A stretch of DNA of 48,572 nucleotides from CALMZN01 sp964443785 (GTDB lineage Bacteria > Patescibacteriota > Patescibacteriia > UBA1558 > GWA2-36-10). The translations under genes and the position numbers were made by a program. The stretch lies in contig CAYUER010000004.1 in assembly GCA_964443785.1 (NCBI GenBank), positions 1-48,572 on the forward strand, in the 5' to 3' direction. Positions 21,622 to 29,430 of the stretch are shown one piece after another (position 1 is the first letter of the stretch; the number at the start of each line of letters is the position of its first letter). The notes beneath the pieces were generated by a model, which was given only the letters and a program-made list of their open reading frames with translations, was not told where the DNA came from and did no database searches.

Positions 21622-23667
21622 TTACATCATAGCAATCAAGAGGAGGGCTACGATATTCAAAATTTTGATCATGGGGTTGATAGCCGGACCAGCAGTATCC
21701 TTGTAGGGATCGCCGACTGTGTCACCAGTGACGGCGGCCTTGTGAGCATCAGAGCCCTTGCCACCGTGGTGTCCGCTCTCAATGTATTTTTTGGCGTTGT
21801 CCCAGGCACCGCCACCAGAGGTCATAGAGATAGCGACAAATAGACCAGTGATGATACTACCGACGAGTAAGCCTCCCAAGACAGTGAAGCCATTGGCACC
21901 AAAAGCCACTTTGATGATGACTGGCACCAAGACGGGGATCAAAGCTGGTACAATCATTTGCTTCAAAGCACCCTTGGTCACGATATCGACCGCTGCACCA
22001 TAGTCTGGCTTTTCACTACCATCCATGATACCGGGTTTAGCTTTGAATTGACGACGCACTTCTTTGACGACATAGCCAGCAGTCTTACCCACAGCTTCCA
22101 TGGATAGAGCACCAAAAATATATGGCAATAATCCACCGATGAATAAGCCGGTCAAGACATAGGGGTCATCCAATTTAAATATGATATTGAGCCCAATATT
22201 TTCTAAGTCCTTGGTATAGGCTGCAAACAAAACTAAGGCTGCTAATCCAGCAGAAGCAATAGCATAACCCTTGGTCACAGCTTTGGTGGTGTTGCCGACA
22301 GCATCGAGAGGGTCAGTGACAGAGCGAACGCTCTCTGGTAGGCCAGCCATTTCAGCAATGCCACCAGCGTTGTCAGTGATTGGTCCATAGGCATCGATAG
22401 TGACGATGATGCCAGCTAGCGATAACATGCTCATAGCAGCCACAGCGATGCCGTATAGACCAGCAAAGCTATAAGCAGCGATGATACCAGCGACAATGAC
22501 CAAGACTGGCCAAGCAGTGGATTTCATGCTGATAGCTAATCCTTGAATCACATTGGTGCCGTGACCAGTTTCTGAGGCAGCGGCGATTGATTTGACGGGC
22601 TTGTATTTGGTAGAGGTGTAATACTCAGTGATGAATACAATCAGACCAGTCACTACTAGACCCACTATACTAGAGTAAAAAATTTCTAAATAACTTTTGT
22701 AGACCAAATCAGACATGAGCTCTTTGGTGATAAAGTAAAAAGAAATGACAGTCAATCCACCGGCCACCAAAAGACCTCGGTAGAGAGCCTTCATGATAGA
22801 GCCGTTTTTTTCTACATCAGCGACACTTTCTTTTTTGTTTATTTTGATAAACCATAAAGAAATCAAAGAGGTGACTATAGCTACAGCACCCAAAGCCAAA
22901 GGATAAATCACAGCGTTTTCTAGGGCTTGACCACTAGCATCTTTGAAAGATAGGGCGCCCAAAAGCATCGTCGCTACTAGAGTGACAGCGTAGGTCTCAA
23001 ATAAGTCAGCAGCCATACCAGCGCAATCACCGACATTGTCACCGACATTGTCAGCAATGACAGCTGGGTTGCGAGGATCATCTTCAGGGATACCAGCTTC
23101 GACTTTGCCGACCAAGTCAGCGCCGACATCAGCTGCTTTAGTGAAGATACCGCCACCCAGTCTAGCAAAGACTGAGATCAAGCTACCACCAAAACCCAAT
23201 CCCACTAGATGAGGGACAGTGATAAATGGTAAGACATAAAGTATAGCTACACCAAAGAGAGCGAGACCCACTACTAGCATACCAGTCACTGAGCCACCCA
23301 AGACAGCCATACGCATGGCTGATTGGATATCTTTTTTGGCGGCTTCAGTAGTGCGGACATTGGTACGAACTGAGACATTCATGCCGATGATGCCAGCGGC
23401 AGCTGATAAGATAGCACCGACAATAAAGGCCAAAGCTGTGCCAAAATCAATGGCTACCCACAATATAATAAATAGAGCAGCCGCTAGATAGGCAATAGTT
23501 TTGTACTGTCTGATTAGATAAGCTTTGGCTCCTTCTTGGATAGCCTTGGCAATTTCTTTCATTTTGTCATCACCAGCTGGACTTTTTAAAATACGAGTAA
23601 TCATCCAAGCACCAAAACCGATGGACAATAGAGAAGCTAAAATAGTAAGTAATTTAATTGTTCCCAT
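21622..23667 (-). CDS. hppA: K+-independent H+-translocating pyrophosphatase
   Basis: A membrane pump that couples PPi hydrolysis to proton export. 681 residues, about 16 hydrophobic segments. PPi-binding acidic motifs are DVGADLVGKVEAGIPEDDPRNP (starting at D180, read here as two adjoining pieces) and DNVGDNVGDCAGMAADLFE (206-224). The cation-selectivity site reads GNTTKAVTKG, with K462 and T465; lysine there marks the K+-independent subfamily, whereas K+-dependent enzymes have alanine. It lies 35 bases downstream of nusA on the same strand with no terminator between, so cotranscription is likely. No Shine-Dalgarno sequence. Confidence 0.94.
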   Translation of the reverse strand: MGTIKLLTILASLLSIGFGAWMITRILKSPAGDDKMKEIAKAIQEGAKAYLIRQYKTIAYLAAALFIILWVAIDFGTALAFIVGAILSAAAGIIGMNVSVRTNVRTTEAAKKDIQSAMRMAVLGGSVTGMLVVGLALFGVAILYVLPFITVPHLVGLGFGGSLISVFARLGGGIFTKAADVGADLVGKVEAGIPEDDPRNPAVIADNVGDNVGDCAGMAADLFETYAVTLVATMLLGALSFKDASGQALENAVIYPLALGAVAIVTSLISLWFIKINKKESVADVEKNGSIMKALYRGLLVAGGLTVISFYFITKELMSDLVYKSYLEIFYSSIVGLVVTGLIVFITEYYTSTKYKPVKSIAAASETGHGTNVIQGLAISMKSTAWPVLVIVAGIIAAYSFAGLYGIAVAAMSMLSLAGIIVTIDAYGPITDNAGGIAEMAGLPESVRSVTDPLDAVGNTTKAVTKGYAIASAGLAALVLFAAYTKDLENIGLNIIFKLDDPYVLTGLFIGGLLPYIFGALSMEAVGKTAGYVVKEVRRQFKAKPGIMDGSEKPDYGAAVDIVTKGALKQMIVPALIPVLVPVIIKVAFGANGFTVLGGLLVGSIITGLFVAISMTSGGGAWDNAKKYIESGHHGGKGSDAHKAAVTGDTVGDPYKDTAGPAINPMIKILNIVALLLIAMM

Positions 23668-23702
23668 ATTTTTTTAGTTTAGTTAAATATTATTTTAGAA
23701 AT

Positions 23703-24962
23703 TTATTTTTTAGCACTTTTCTTTTTGCTAGTTTTTTTGCCTTCCTCTTCCTTTGCAGTATCTTCTTCTTCGTTATTTTCTGCTTCGGTCTCAGCTATTT
23801 GCTCGGTAGCTTCTTGAGGAGCTTCTTTTGCTGGACTATTGGGAGACATGATGTCTATTTTCCAGCCAGTGAGCTTGGCAGCTAGTCGAGCATTTTGTCC
23901 GCCGCGGCCGATAGCTAGCGAGAGTTGGTCATCATTGACAATTACTTTGGCAGTTTTGTTGTCTTCGTCAATTTCTATTTTACTGATATTAGCAGGGCTC
24001 AAGGCATTAGCGATAAAAGTTTTGGGGTCGTTGTTCCAGTGGATGATATCTATTTTTTCACCACCTAGTTCATTGATGACTGTCTGGACTCTAGCACCAC
24101 GCTGACCAACACAGGAGCCGATAGGATCGATATTTTCTTCGCTAGTATAGACAGCGATCTTAGTGCGAGCGCCAGCTTCACGAGCAATCGATTTTATCTC
24201 GACAGTGCCAGCAGCAATTTCTGGTACTTCGGTTGCAAACAATTCTTTGACTATTTCAGGATGAGTGCGTGATAAGATTATTTCTGGTCCTTTGGTGCCC
24301 ATGCGTACAGCAGAGATAAAGAAATTGAGGCGAGTGCCGATATTGTAGCCTTCGCTACGGATCTGCTCTTCGGGTGGTAGGATACCACTGGCTTGGCCTA
24401 GGTCGACAATAAAACGGCGACCCTCGCGTCTTTGGATGGTACCTAGAGTGAGCTGACCTTCCTTATCCTTGTATTCACTGAAGATGTGATCTCTCTCGGC
24501 TTCTCTCAAGCGTTGGATGATCACTTGTTTGGCAGTTTGGGCAGCCATGCGACCATATTCTTCGGGGACAGGCAGCTTGGTTTCGATCACGTCGCCAATC
24601 TTGTAGTCACTATTGATGGCTTGAGCTTCGGAGATCATGATTTCAGCGCGAGGATTAAATTTTTTAATCATTTCTTCTTCACTGATTTCTTCGCCTGCTT
24701 CTTTGCGAGCATGCATTTCTTCAAGCTGCTTTTCTTGCTCTTCTAGGTCGACATTTTCGACTACAGTTTTTACGTCAAAAACTGCTGTTTGACCATTGTC
24801 AGCATTGAAGACTACTTTGATATTTTGATTAGGGGTGCCGTATTCTTTGCGGTAGGCTGCAGCCAAGGCCGCTTCAATGGCACCGATGACTGCCTCAGTC
24901 GACAGGTTTTTTTCTTGGCAAACCTGCTTGATGGCAGCTAGCATCGTGTTGTTAGTGGACAT
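23703..24962 (-). CDS. nusA: Transcription termination/antitermination factor NusA
   Basis: Binds RNA polymerase and nascent RNA, promoting pausing and intrinsic termination. 419 residues. N-terminal polymerase-binding domain (about 1-140) with an acidic insert near 72-100 (LEEQEKQLEEMHARKEAGEE). The core has GRMAAQTAKQVIIQRLREAE, then an S1 domain (about 150-215), then KH domains with PIGSCVGQRGARVQTVINEL and LSLAIGRGGQNARLAAKLTGW. The tail is acidic then lysine-rich (KKTSKKKSAKK); there are no acidic-repeat (AR) domains. A consensus promoter lies upstream, with a terminator-like hairpin in the leader, which suits autogenous control by NusA-stimulated termination (inference). Confidence 0.95.
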   Translation of the reverse strand: MSTNNTMLAAIKQVCQEKNLSTEAVIGAIEAALAAAYRKEYGTPNQNIKVVFNADNGQTAVFDVKTVVENVDLEEQEKQLEEMHARKEAGEEISEEEMIKKFNPRAEIMISEAQAINSDYKIGDVIETKLPVPEEYGRMAAQTAKQVIIQRLREAERDHIFSEYKDKEGQLTLGTIQRREGRRFIVDLGQASGILPPEEQIRSEGYNIGTRLNFFISAVRMGTKGPEIILSRTHPEIVKELFATEVPEIAAGTVEIKSIAREAGARTKIAVYTSEENIDPIGSCVGQRGARVQTVINELGGEKIDIIHWNNDPKTFIANALSPANISKIEIDEDNKTAKVIVNDDQLSLAIGRGGQNARLAAKLTGWKIDIMSPNSPAKEAPQEATEQIAETEAENNEEEDTAKEEEGKKTSKKKSAKK

Positions 24963-24978
24963 GATGTAGATTTAACTT

Positions 24979-25014
24979 ATAAAAATAAGCTAGTCTATCA
25001 TCTAAACTAGCTTA
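24979..25014 (-). promoter_or_regulatory. Terminator-like hairpin in the nusA leader (possible attenuator)
   Basis: Minus strand: TAAGCTAG (25007-25014), 13-base loop, CTAGCTTA (24986-24993), then TTTTTAT. The hairpin begins about at the predicted transcription start and ends some 20 bases before the nusA ATG. It could instead be a terminator for the upstream yraN-like gene. Confidence 0.6.
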
Positions 25015-25022
25015 ACAAACAT

Positions 25023-25051
25023 ATTCTACGGTATTTTGGCAGATTAGTCAA
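25023..25051 (-). promoter_or_regulatory. Promoter of nusA
   Basis: Minus strand: TTGACT (25046-25051), 17 bases, TAGAAT (25023-25028). The -35 hexamer overlaps the stop codon of the upstream gene (TGA within TTGACT). Confidence 0.75.
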
Positions 25052-25386
25052 TAGTCATTGATAGGGAAGCGTTTTATTTTGGCGGTGTTTTGCTGTAGAT
25101 AAATGACCATAATTTCTAATTGCCAATCAGCCCAAGGAGCAAAGAGGTAGCTACTTTTGGCCATTTTTTTGATTTTAGTACGGTTGATCATTTCTTCAGC
25201 ATAGCCATAGCGGTGATTGCGGCGAGTTTTGACTTCAATACCATAGAGCAGACCATCTTTACTCATGATCAAATCAAGTTCGCCGTAGCGAGTCAGATAA
25301 TTTTTGGTTAAAAATTCAAAACCACGATCAAGATAATATTTGAGCGCAATTTTTTCTCCCAGAGTGCCTAGGGATTTTTTGGACAT
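25048..25386 (-). CDS. YraN/UPF0102 family nuclease-like protein
   Basis: 112 residues matching the UPF0102 fold (restriction-endonuclease-like). LGTLGEKIALKYYLDRGFE (7-25), then NYLTRYGELDLIM with the catalytic-type GELD, and YGIEVKTRR with the ExK pair. The substrate is unproven; a role in Holliday-junction or DNA processing is usually guessed. It is upstream of nusA, whose promoter overlaps its stop codon. Its start codon is immediately preceded by the hairpin at 25387-25410. Confidence 0.88.
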   Translation of the reverse strand: MSKKSLGTLGEKIALKYYLDRGFEFLTKNYLTRYGELDLIMSKDGLLYGIEVKTRRNHRYGYAEEMINRTKIKKMAKSSYLFAPWADWQLEIMVIYLQQNTAKIKRFPINDY

Positions 25387-25410
25387 AAAAACAGACTCTT
25401 AGCCTGTTTT
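25387..25410 (-). terminator. Hairpin between the 136-aa membrane gene and the YraN gene
   Basis: AAAACAG (25404-25410 on the minus strand) pairs with CTGTTTT (25387-25393) across a 10-base loop. The T-run lies inside the stem arm, right at the ATG of the YraN gene. Either a weak terminator of the upstream gene or a translation-modulating stem. Confidence 0.4.
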
Positions 25411-25430
25411 TATTTTTGAGTAGGATAAAC

Positions 25431-25841
25431 TTATTTTTTAGCTTTTGGTAGCCACTTATTAAACTCTACATTTTCTTCTCTTTGTTTTTTTAGTTGGGGC
25501 AAGGTGCGGAAATAGTAAATAGTCAAATAGCCAAACCAAGCTAGAGTGCCCAAGAGCCAGAGTAGTAGCCACAATCTTGAGCCTAGGTATAGAGCCCTAG
25601 TCTCTCTAAAAAATATAAAAAGCAAACCAACTATACCAGTACTCCAAGCAAAGCTAGTAATTTTTTTGTAAAAAGGTTTTTTAAAACCAGGGTTTTTACT
25701 GAGTCTTTTTTGAGCCCAAACAGCCAGAATAATAAGTAACACCACTAAGCCATATAGACCTACGCGAAAAGGCACAGATAGTGTTTCGACAGTGTAGGGG
25801 CGCATTAAATAAGACCAGTCAAATAATTTTGTTAGATCCAT
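25431..25841 (-). CDS. Small integral membrane protein, unknown function
   Basis: 136 residues that I do not recognise. Three hydrophobic segments (about 26-43, 67-80 and 88-110) with basic loops (QKRLSKNPGFKKPFYKK), and a charged C-terminus (LPQLKKQREENVEF). The N-terminus contains RPYTVETLSVPF. It has its own promoter 15-20 bases upstream and is followed by the YraN-like gene after 44 bases. Proteins of this sort are common and uncharacterised in Patescibacteria. Confidence 0.75.
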   Translation of the reverse strand: MDLTKLFDWSYLMRPYTVETLSVPFRVGLYGLVVLLIILAVWAQKRLSKNPGFKKPFYKKITSFAWSTGIVGLLFIFFRETRALYLGSRLWLLLWLLGTLAWFGYLTIYYFRTLPQLKKQREENVEFNKWLPKAKK

Positions 25842-25861
25842 AATATTGATTTATATGAGAT

Positions 25862-25890
25862 ATGTTAGATAATTTAGCAAATAAAGTCAA
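25862..25890 (-). promoter_or_regulatory. Promoter of the 136-aa membrane protein gene
   Basis: Minus strand: TTGACT (25885-25890), 17 bases, TAACAT (25862-25867). Confidence 0.6.
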
Positions 25891-25900
25891 TCCCATTGTA

Positions 25901-25930
25901 AAATAAAAAACCCCCAAAGCCACAGGGGGT
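25901..25930 (-). terminator. Intrinsic terminator after the methyltransferase gene
   Basis: Minus strand: ACCCCC (25925-25930) pairs with GGGGGT (25910-25915), followed by TTTTTATTTT. It begins 8 bases after the stop codon. Confidence 0.85.
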
Positions 25931-25938
25931 GTCAAACT

Positions 25939-26544
25939 TTATTTTTTGATAAAAATCAAGCCAAAGTGGTATGGCCCAGCCTTAAATTGTTGCACTAGCT
26001 CTAGACTGAGTTGATTGGCAATATCTATTATTTTGTTGGGTTGGGCCAATCTTTCTTTGGCTGGTCCAAAGGACAGATCATTATCCGCCCAATCAATGAC
26101 TAGCAGTTTGGCTCCGGCTTTTAACAAACGAGTAGCCTCTGATAGTATTTCAAAATGTTTTTGGGATTGATACAAGACATTGACCAAGATAGCGGCGTCG
26201 AGGCTTTGATTGTTGATCTTGGTTGCGCCAATAATTTCTAAATTGCTCCAGACGGTTTTGATATTATTGAGACCAGATATTCTCGCTTTGGACTCTAGCT
26301 CTGATAAGATATTTTTGACAACATCGACAGCATAGACTTGGCCTTGGTCGCCGACTAGTCGAGCAGCCTGCAATAAAAATAAACCACCACCAGCTCCTAG
26401 GTCGCCGACCATGTCGCCTTTTTTGAGCTGCAAAAAATCAGTCAATATTTTTCCAGCATCCATCAACTCACTTTTTCCACCAACATTTTTGGGTGAAAAA
26501 TTTTGCTTAGTGCTTGGTGTTTGTGTTTGGAGTAATTGGTCCAT
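25939..26544 (-). CDS. Class I SAM-dependent methyltransferase, substrate unknown
   Basis: 201 residues from the ATG at 26544 (MDQLLQTQTPSTKQNF). SAM motif I reads VGDLGAGGGLFLLQAARLVG. Motif II is YAVDVVKNIL, then DAAILVNVLYQS and GAKLLVIDWAD, an arrangement like UbiE/Coq5 or ArsM-type small-molecule methyltransferases. No arsenite-type cysteines are present. An in-frame start at 26589 would lie within the -35 box of its own promoter and is rejected. Monocistronic between its promoter and terminator. Confidence 0.82.
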   Translation of the reverse strand: MDQLLQTQTPSTKQNFSPKNVGGKSELMDAGKILTDFLQLKKGDMVGDLGAGGGLFLLQAARLVGDQGQVYAVDVVKNILSELESKARISGLNNIKTVWSNLEIIGATKINNQSLDAAILVNVLYQSQKHFEILSEATRLLKAGAKLLVIDWADNDLSFGPAKERLAQPNKIIDIANQLSLELVQQFKAGPYHFGLIFIKK

Positions 26545-26559
26545 ATTTTTTCTATCTTT

Positions 26560-26589
26560 ATTATACCAGAAAATATGATTATCCGCCAA
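26560..26589 (-). promoter_or_regulatory. Promoter of the methyltransferase gene
   Basis: Minus strand: TTGGCG (26584-26589), 18 bases, TATAAT (26560-26565). The leader is only about 10 bases. Confidence 0.6.
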
Positions 26590-26611
26590 GGGTTTTTTTT
26601 GTTTTCTATAG

Positions 26612-26640
26612 TTGACTTTTATGATTAATTCAGTTATAAT
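26612..26640 (+). promoter_or_regulatory. Promoter of tRNA-Glu
   Basis: TTGACT (26612-26617), 17 bases, TATAAT (26635-26640), about 22 bases before the tRNA 5' end. Near consensus. Confidence 0.85.
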
Positions 26641-26662
26641 CTGCTCTGTATTTTATGTTTTT

Positions 26663-26737
26663 GGCCCTATCGTCTAATGGTTAGGACACCAGGTTTTCAT
26701 CCTGGCAATCGGGGTTCGATTCCCCGTGGGGTCACCA
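26663..26737 (+). tRNA. tRNA-Glu (anticodon UUC), CCA encoded
   Basis: A cloverleaf folds: acceptor GGCCCTA / TGGGGTC with G-T pairs; anticodon arm CCAGG-TTTTCAT-CCTGG with anticodon TTC; T arm CGGGG-TTCGATT-CCCCG; discriminator A and encoded CCA. It reads GAA/GAG. U34 is a wobble uridine of the class that Elp3-type enzymes modify. It has its own promoter and terminator. The antisense frame translates to the well-known spurious peptide ending in TPRGIEPRLPG, which is not a gene. Confidence 0.97.
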
Positions 26738-26768
26738 GACCAGCAATAAGCAATAAAATAATTGAAGG

Positions 26769-26803
26769 AACAGCCAAGATAGGTTGTTTTTTATTTATTT
26801 TTT
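26769..26803 (+). terminator. Intrinsic terminator of tRNA-Glu
   Basis: AACAGCC (26769-26775), 6-base loop, GGTTGTT (26782-26788; one G-T pair), then TTTTATTTATTTTTT. Confidence 0.75.
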
Positions 26804-26805
26804 CA

Positions 26806-26834
26806 TTGACACTTTGGTCAAATGATGTTAGTAT
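26806..26834 (+). promoter_or_regulatory. Promoter of the cold-shock protein gene, giving a long leader
   Basis: TTGACA (26806-26811), 17 bases, TAGTAT (26829-26834). The start codon lies at 26962, so the leader would be about 120 bases. A long leader is reminiscent of cspA-type genes, whose mRNA leaders are structured. Confidence 0.65.
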
Positions 26835-26961
26835 CATGGTCAAGTGATTGCTTGGTAGATTTGGTAAAAATTGAGCAAAGCACCACTTATGCATGCACTA
26901 GCGGAAATATAGTCGAATTTCTAGCTTATATATGCTTTAATTCACTATTATTTCTAAAATT

Positions 26962-27162
26962 ATGCAAGGCAAAATCAAGAAATTAGTAAATGATAAACAT
27001 TTTGGTTTTATCACCCCAGAGGACGGCAGTAAAGATTTATTTTTTCACGCCAATGAATTGAGCGGAGTTTCCTTCGATCAATTGCACGAAGGTGATACTG
27101 TCAGTTTTGAAGTTACTGACACTCCAAAAGGACCAGCTGCTGTTAAAGTCAGCTTAGTCTAA
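26962..27162 (+). CDS. Cold-shock domain protein (CspA family)
   Basis: 66 residues, one cold-shock domain. Starts GKIKKLVNDKHFGFIT with the RNP1 motif (KHFGFI, about 12-17), then RNP2 DLFFHANEL (25-33), ending FEVTDTPKGPAAVKV. Binds single-stranded RNA/DNA and melts mRNA structure. The first RNP1 aromatic, normally F/Y in GYGFI, is histidine here (KHFGFI), a common variant. A promoter 130 bases upstream and a perfect terminator downstream make it monocistronic. Confidence 0.94.
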   Translation: MQGKIKKLVNDKHFGFITPEDGSKDLFFHANELSGVSFDQLHEGDTVSFEVTDTPKGPAAVKVSLV

Positions 27163-27186
27163 TATCTCTTAGATAATAAGACATTT

Positions 27187-27230
27187 AAACCAGCCCAGCC
27201 TCTTAGCTAAGAGGCTGGGCTGGTTTTTTT
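27187..27230. terminator. Bidirectional terminator between csp and the secreted FN3 protein
   Basis: A perfect 40-base palindrome with 20-bp arms (27187-27206 and 27207-27226), T-run on the plus side, A-run on the other. Serves the convergent genes. Confidence 0.9.
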
Positions 27231-28581
27231 AACGATTAATATAGTTTTGGTAGTCACTAGTATTTTGCCATTTGGCAAAGGGGATAGTCGGGTGGACAGT
27301 TTTACCGCCAAAGCGGATAGACTGTTTGATGGCTTGCTCAGAGTAGCCACTATAGCTATAGGCATTGACTAGGACGGCCCAGTCGCGAGCATTGATTTGG
27401 TAGCTACCTAGATTATTCTTGAGCCAGTTTTTTAAATAAGCAGAATTTTTTGACTCTAGAGTATTGGGGTTTTTGAGACGGGCCAGCACTTCGTTGATAG
27501 TGCGACCATAGCCATAGGGGTTGTACTGGTGGTCAATTTCTTCTTGGTCAGGATAGCCATCGTAGTCACTATCTAGACTATTGTTGTATATTTTTTGACC
27601 AGCGACTTGGGGAGCGGTGACAGATTGTTGTTTTGGTAAAGTAGTGAAACTATAGCCAGTGGCTTCTATCTTTTTATTGTACAAGCCTTTTTCCACAACG
27701 ATTTTATAATAATAAGTAGTATTCGGATTGAGCTTGGTCAAAAAAACTTCGTGTTCACTTCTAGGGGTGGCACTGGCTACTATTTTTTGCCTGAGACTAT
27801 TTGGCTTAGTGCCATAATAGATAGTGCTTTGGGTGACATAGTTGCTTGACCAGGTCAAGAAAGCACTAGAATCACTGATTCTATTGGTGTCCAATTGCAA
27901 GGGTTTGATATTGCTGATCGCTAGGTTAGAGCCATTTTGTGCGCCATGAGAAGTAGTAAAAATTAAATATTTTGTCTCGCTATTTTTATCTTTATCAACT
28001 GCTGTGATTTCCGCAGCGTAGCGAGTATTGGCTTTGAGTTTGTAGATATAATTAACATGAGAAGTCACATAAGAATTGTAGCTGACACTAGAGCGTTTTG
28101 TTTGCTCCATTTCCCAGTAAGTGATTTTACCTCTGGTGACTTCGTCCGTGTCCCAAGAAATAGCTACAGCATTACCAGTAGTTTGTAATATTTTGTATTT
28201 AGTAATTTCTGGTTTTTGGTTGTCAGTCATATTCTTGGTAGAAAAAGATTGGACAAAAGTTTCTACCTTGTGGCCAGAATTATCCTCAGCTACTATTTTG
28301 TAATAGTAGGTTTTATTTTTTTCCAAGCCAGTCAAAACACTTTCATGAAGATAGTCATACACTCCATAACCCATGCTCATAGTCAAATTATCAGCAGTGA
28401 GGCCATAGTGGACTGAGCCCTTGGTGGCTTGGGTAGTGTACCAAGAGACATTGATCATTTTGTTGCGGGGATTGTAGACCTTGATATTGGAGATGACTAC
28501 GGTTTCTGCTCTACCAAAAAAAGGCAGGATTAGACCAGCGAGGATAATGATTATGAGGCTGTACTTACCTAGGTATTTCAT
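27229..28581 (-). CDS. Secreted protein with three FN3-like domains and a calcium-type loop
   Basis: 450 residues. Signal peptide 1-25 (IIIILAGLILPFFGRA). Three FN3-like domains (about 27-115, 122-211, 220-315), each with the WxT....G.V.YG / TYYYKI pattern of purple-acid-phosphatase N-terminal-type FN3 domains. Next comes a TSP3/EF-like loop DSDYDGYPDQEE (337-348). The C-terminal helical region (about 360-445) has NAYSYSGYSEQAIKQSIRFGGKTVHP, common in secreted CPR proteins and of unknown function. No enzyme domain is visible. Driven by the only fully consensus promoter in the window, so expression is probably high. Likely an envelope or extracellular binding protein. Confidence 0.8.
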   Translation of the reverse strand: MKYLGKYSLIIIILAGLILPFFGRAETVVISNIKVYNPRNKMINVSWYTTQATKGSVHYGLTADNLTMSMGYGVYDYLHESVLTGLEKNKTYYYKIVAEDNSGHKVETFVQSFSTKNMTDNQKPEITKYKILQTTGNAVAISWDTDEVTRGKITYWEMEQTKRSSVSYNSYVTSHVNYIYKLKANTRYAAEITAVDKDKNSETKYLIFTTSHGAQNGSNLAISNIKPLQLDTNRISDSSAFLTWSSNYVTQSTIYYGTKPNSLRQKIVASATPRSEHEVFLTKLNPNTTYYYKIVVEKGLYNKKIEATGYSFTTLPKQQSVTAPQVAGQKIYNNSLDSDYDGYPDQEEIDHQYNPYGYGRTINEVLARLKNPNTLESKNSAYLKNWLKNNLGSYQINARDWAVLVNAYSYSGYSEQAIKQSIRFGGKTVHPTIPFAKWQNTSDYQNYINR

Positions 28582-28601
28582 AATTTTGAAAATAATATAT
28601 A

Positions 28602-28630
28602 ATTATAGCATATATTGGTTTATCTGTCAA
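28602..28630 (-). promoter_or_regulatory. Consensus promoter of the secreted FN3 protein gene
   Basis: Minus strand: TTGACA (28625-28630), 17 bases, TATAAT (28602-28607), with extended -10 TGC. A perfect sigma70-type promoter. Confidence 0.9.
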
Positions 28631-28634
28631 TATT

Positions 28635-28662
28635 AAAAAAGCCTAATGTTATAGGCTTTTTT
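28635..28662 (-). terminator. Terminator of trmB, overlapping its last codons
   Basis: Minus strand: AAAAAAGCCTA (28652-28662) pairs with TAGGCTTTTTT (28635-28645). The trmB stop codon TAA (28649-28651) lies in the 6-base loop, so the left arm is coding sequence. Confidence 0.8.
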
Positions 28663-29317
28663 GAGAGATTACGGCTTTTTTCTCTATTTTAAGATAGTGG
28701 ATACTCTTACCAGCTTTGAGGTGTTTTTCTTCAAAACAAGTCTTTATTTTTAACTCGGGCTTTAGATTTTTTTGTTTATAAATATCAACTATTTTTTTAT
28801 TGATTTTCAAACCTTTTTCTTTGGCGGATTTTATGGCAAAGTTGAATAATTTTTTATCATCAGTTTTGAGATGAATTAGGGCTTTATTTTTTAAAATTAA
28901 ATCGTACTTATCTAAAAATTTTTTTGATACCAATCTTTTTTTGGCTTGTTTTTTGCGGGGGTAAGGATCAGGGAAGGTGATCCAGATCTCATCGACTGAT
29001 TGTGGGGGAAATATTTTTTCCAAAAAATCAACCTGAAAGCGGACGAATAATAAATTTTTTATTTTTTTGTCCAAAGCTTTTTTGGCGCCATGCCACAATC
29101 TCTCGCCTTGGATATCGATGCCAATATAGTTGGTGCTGGGATTTTTCTCAGCCAAAGCCAAGCTATATTCACCTTTGCCGCAGCCCAATTCTAAAATTAT
29201 TTTATCACTTTGTTTGATAAATTTTTTTAATTTTTTGGCAAAATCTTGATCGCCAAACTCCAATACATTGGTAAATGATTTGAGCTCAGCAAATTTTTTC
29301 ATTTTTTGTCTAGCCAT
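28649..29317 (-). CDS. trmB: tRNA (guanine-46-N7)-methyltransferase TrmB
   Basis: Forms m7G46 in the tRNA variable loop using SAM. 222 residues. LELGCGKGEYSLALAEKNP (residues 42-60) is motif I; YIGIDIQGERLWHGAKKA, ITFPDPYPRKKQAKKRL (113-129), and LIHLKTDDKKLF follow, all typical of TrmB. The C-terminus is lysine-rich. It is divergent from tsaD with nearly abutting -35 boxes. Its terminator hairpin overlaps the end of the gene. Confidence 0.95.
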   Translation of the reverse strand: MARQKMKKFAELKSFTNVLEFGDQDFAKKLKKFIKQSDKIILELGCGKGEYSLALAEKNPSTNYIGIDIQGERLWHGAKKALDKKIKNLLFVRFQVDFLEKIFPPQSVDEIWITFPDPYPRKKQAKKRLVSKKFLDKYDLILKNKALIHLKTDDKKLFNFAIKSAKEKGLKINKKIVDIYKQKNLKPELKIKTCFEEKHLKAGKSIHYLKIEKKAVISQKSL

Positions 29318-29333
29318 ATTAGTAGCTTATATT

Positions 29334-29362
29334 ATTTTAGCCGAAAAGAAAATACACTACAA
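29334..29362 (-). promoter_or_regulatory. Promoter of trmB
   Basis: Minus strand: TTGTAG (29357-29362), 17 bases, TAAAAT (29334-29339). Only 4 bases separate its -35 box from that of the divergent tsaD promoter. Confidence 0.55.
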
Positions 29363-29366
29363 AATA

Positions 29367-29395
29367 TTGACTTAAGTAGCGATTTATTTTAAAAT
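29367..29395 (+). promoter_or_regulatory. Promoter of tsaD
   Basis: TTGACT (29367-29372), 17 bases, TAAAAT (29390-29395). Confidence 0.7.
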
Positions 29396-29430
29396 AATAT
29401 ATCTGTTATTATTTAATTCAATGATTGGAT

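Noticed and set aside
26697..26894. Minus-strand 65-codon frame ending TPRGIEPRLPG
   Set aside because: This peptide is the familiar spurious translation antisense to a tRNA gene; tRNA-Glu at 26663-26737 explains it.
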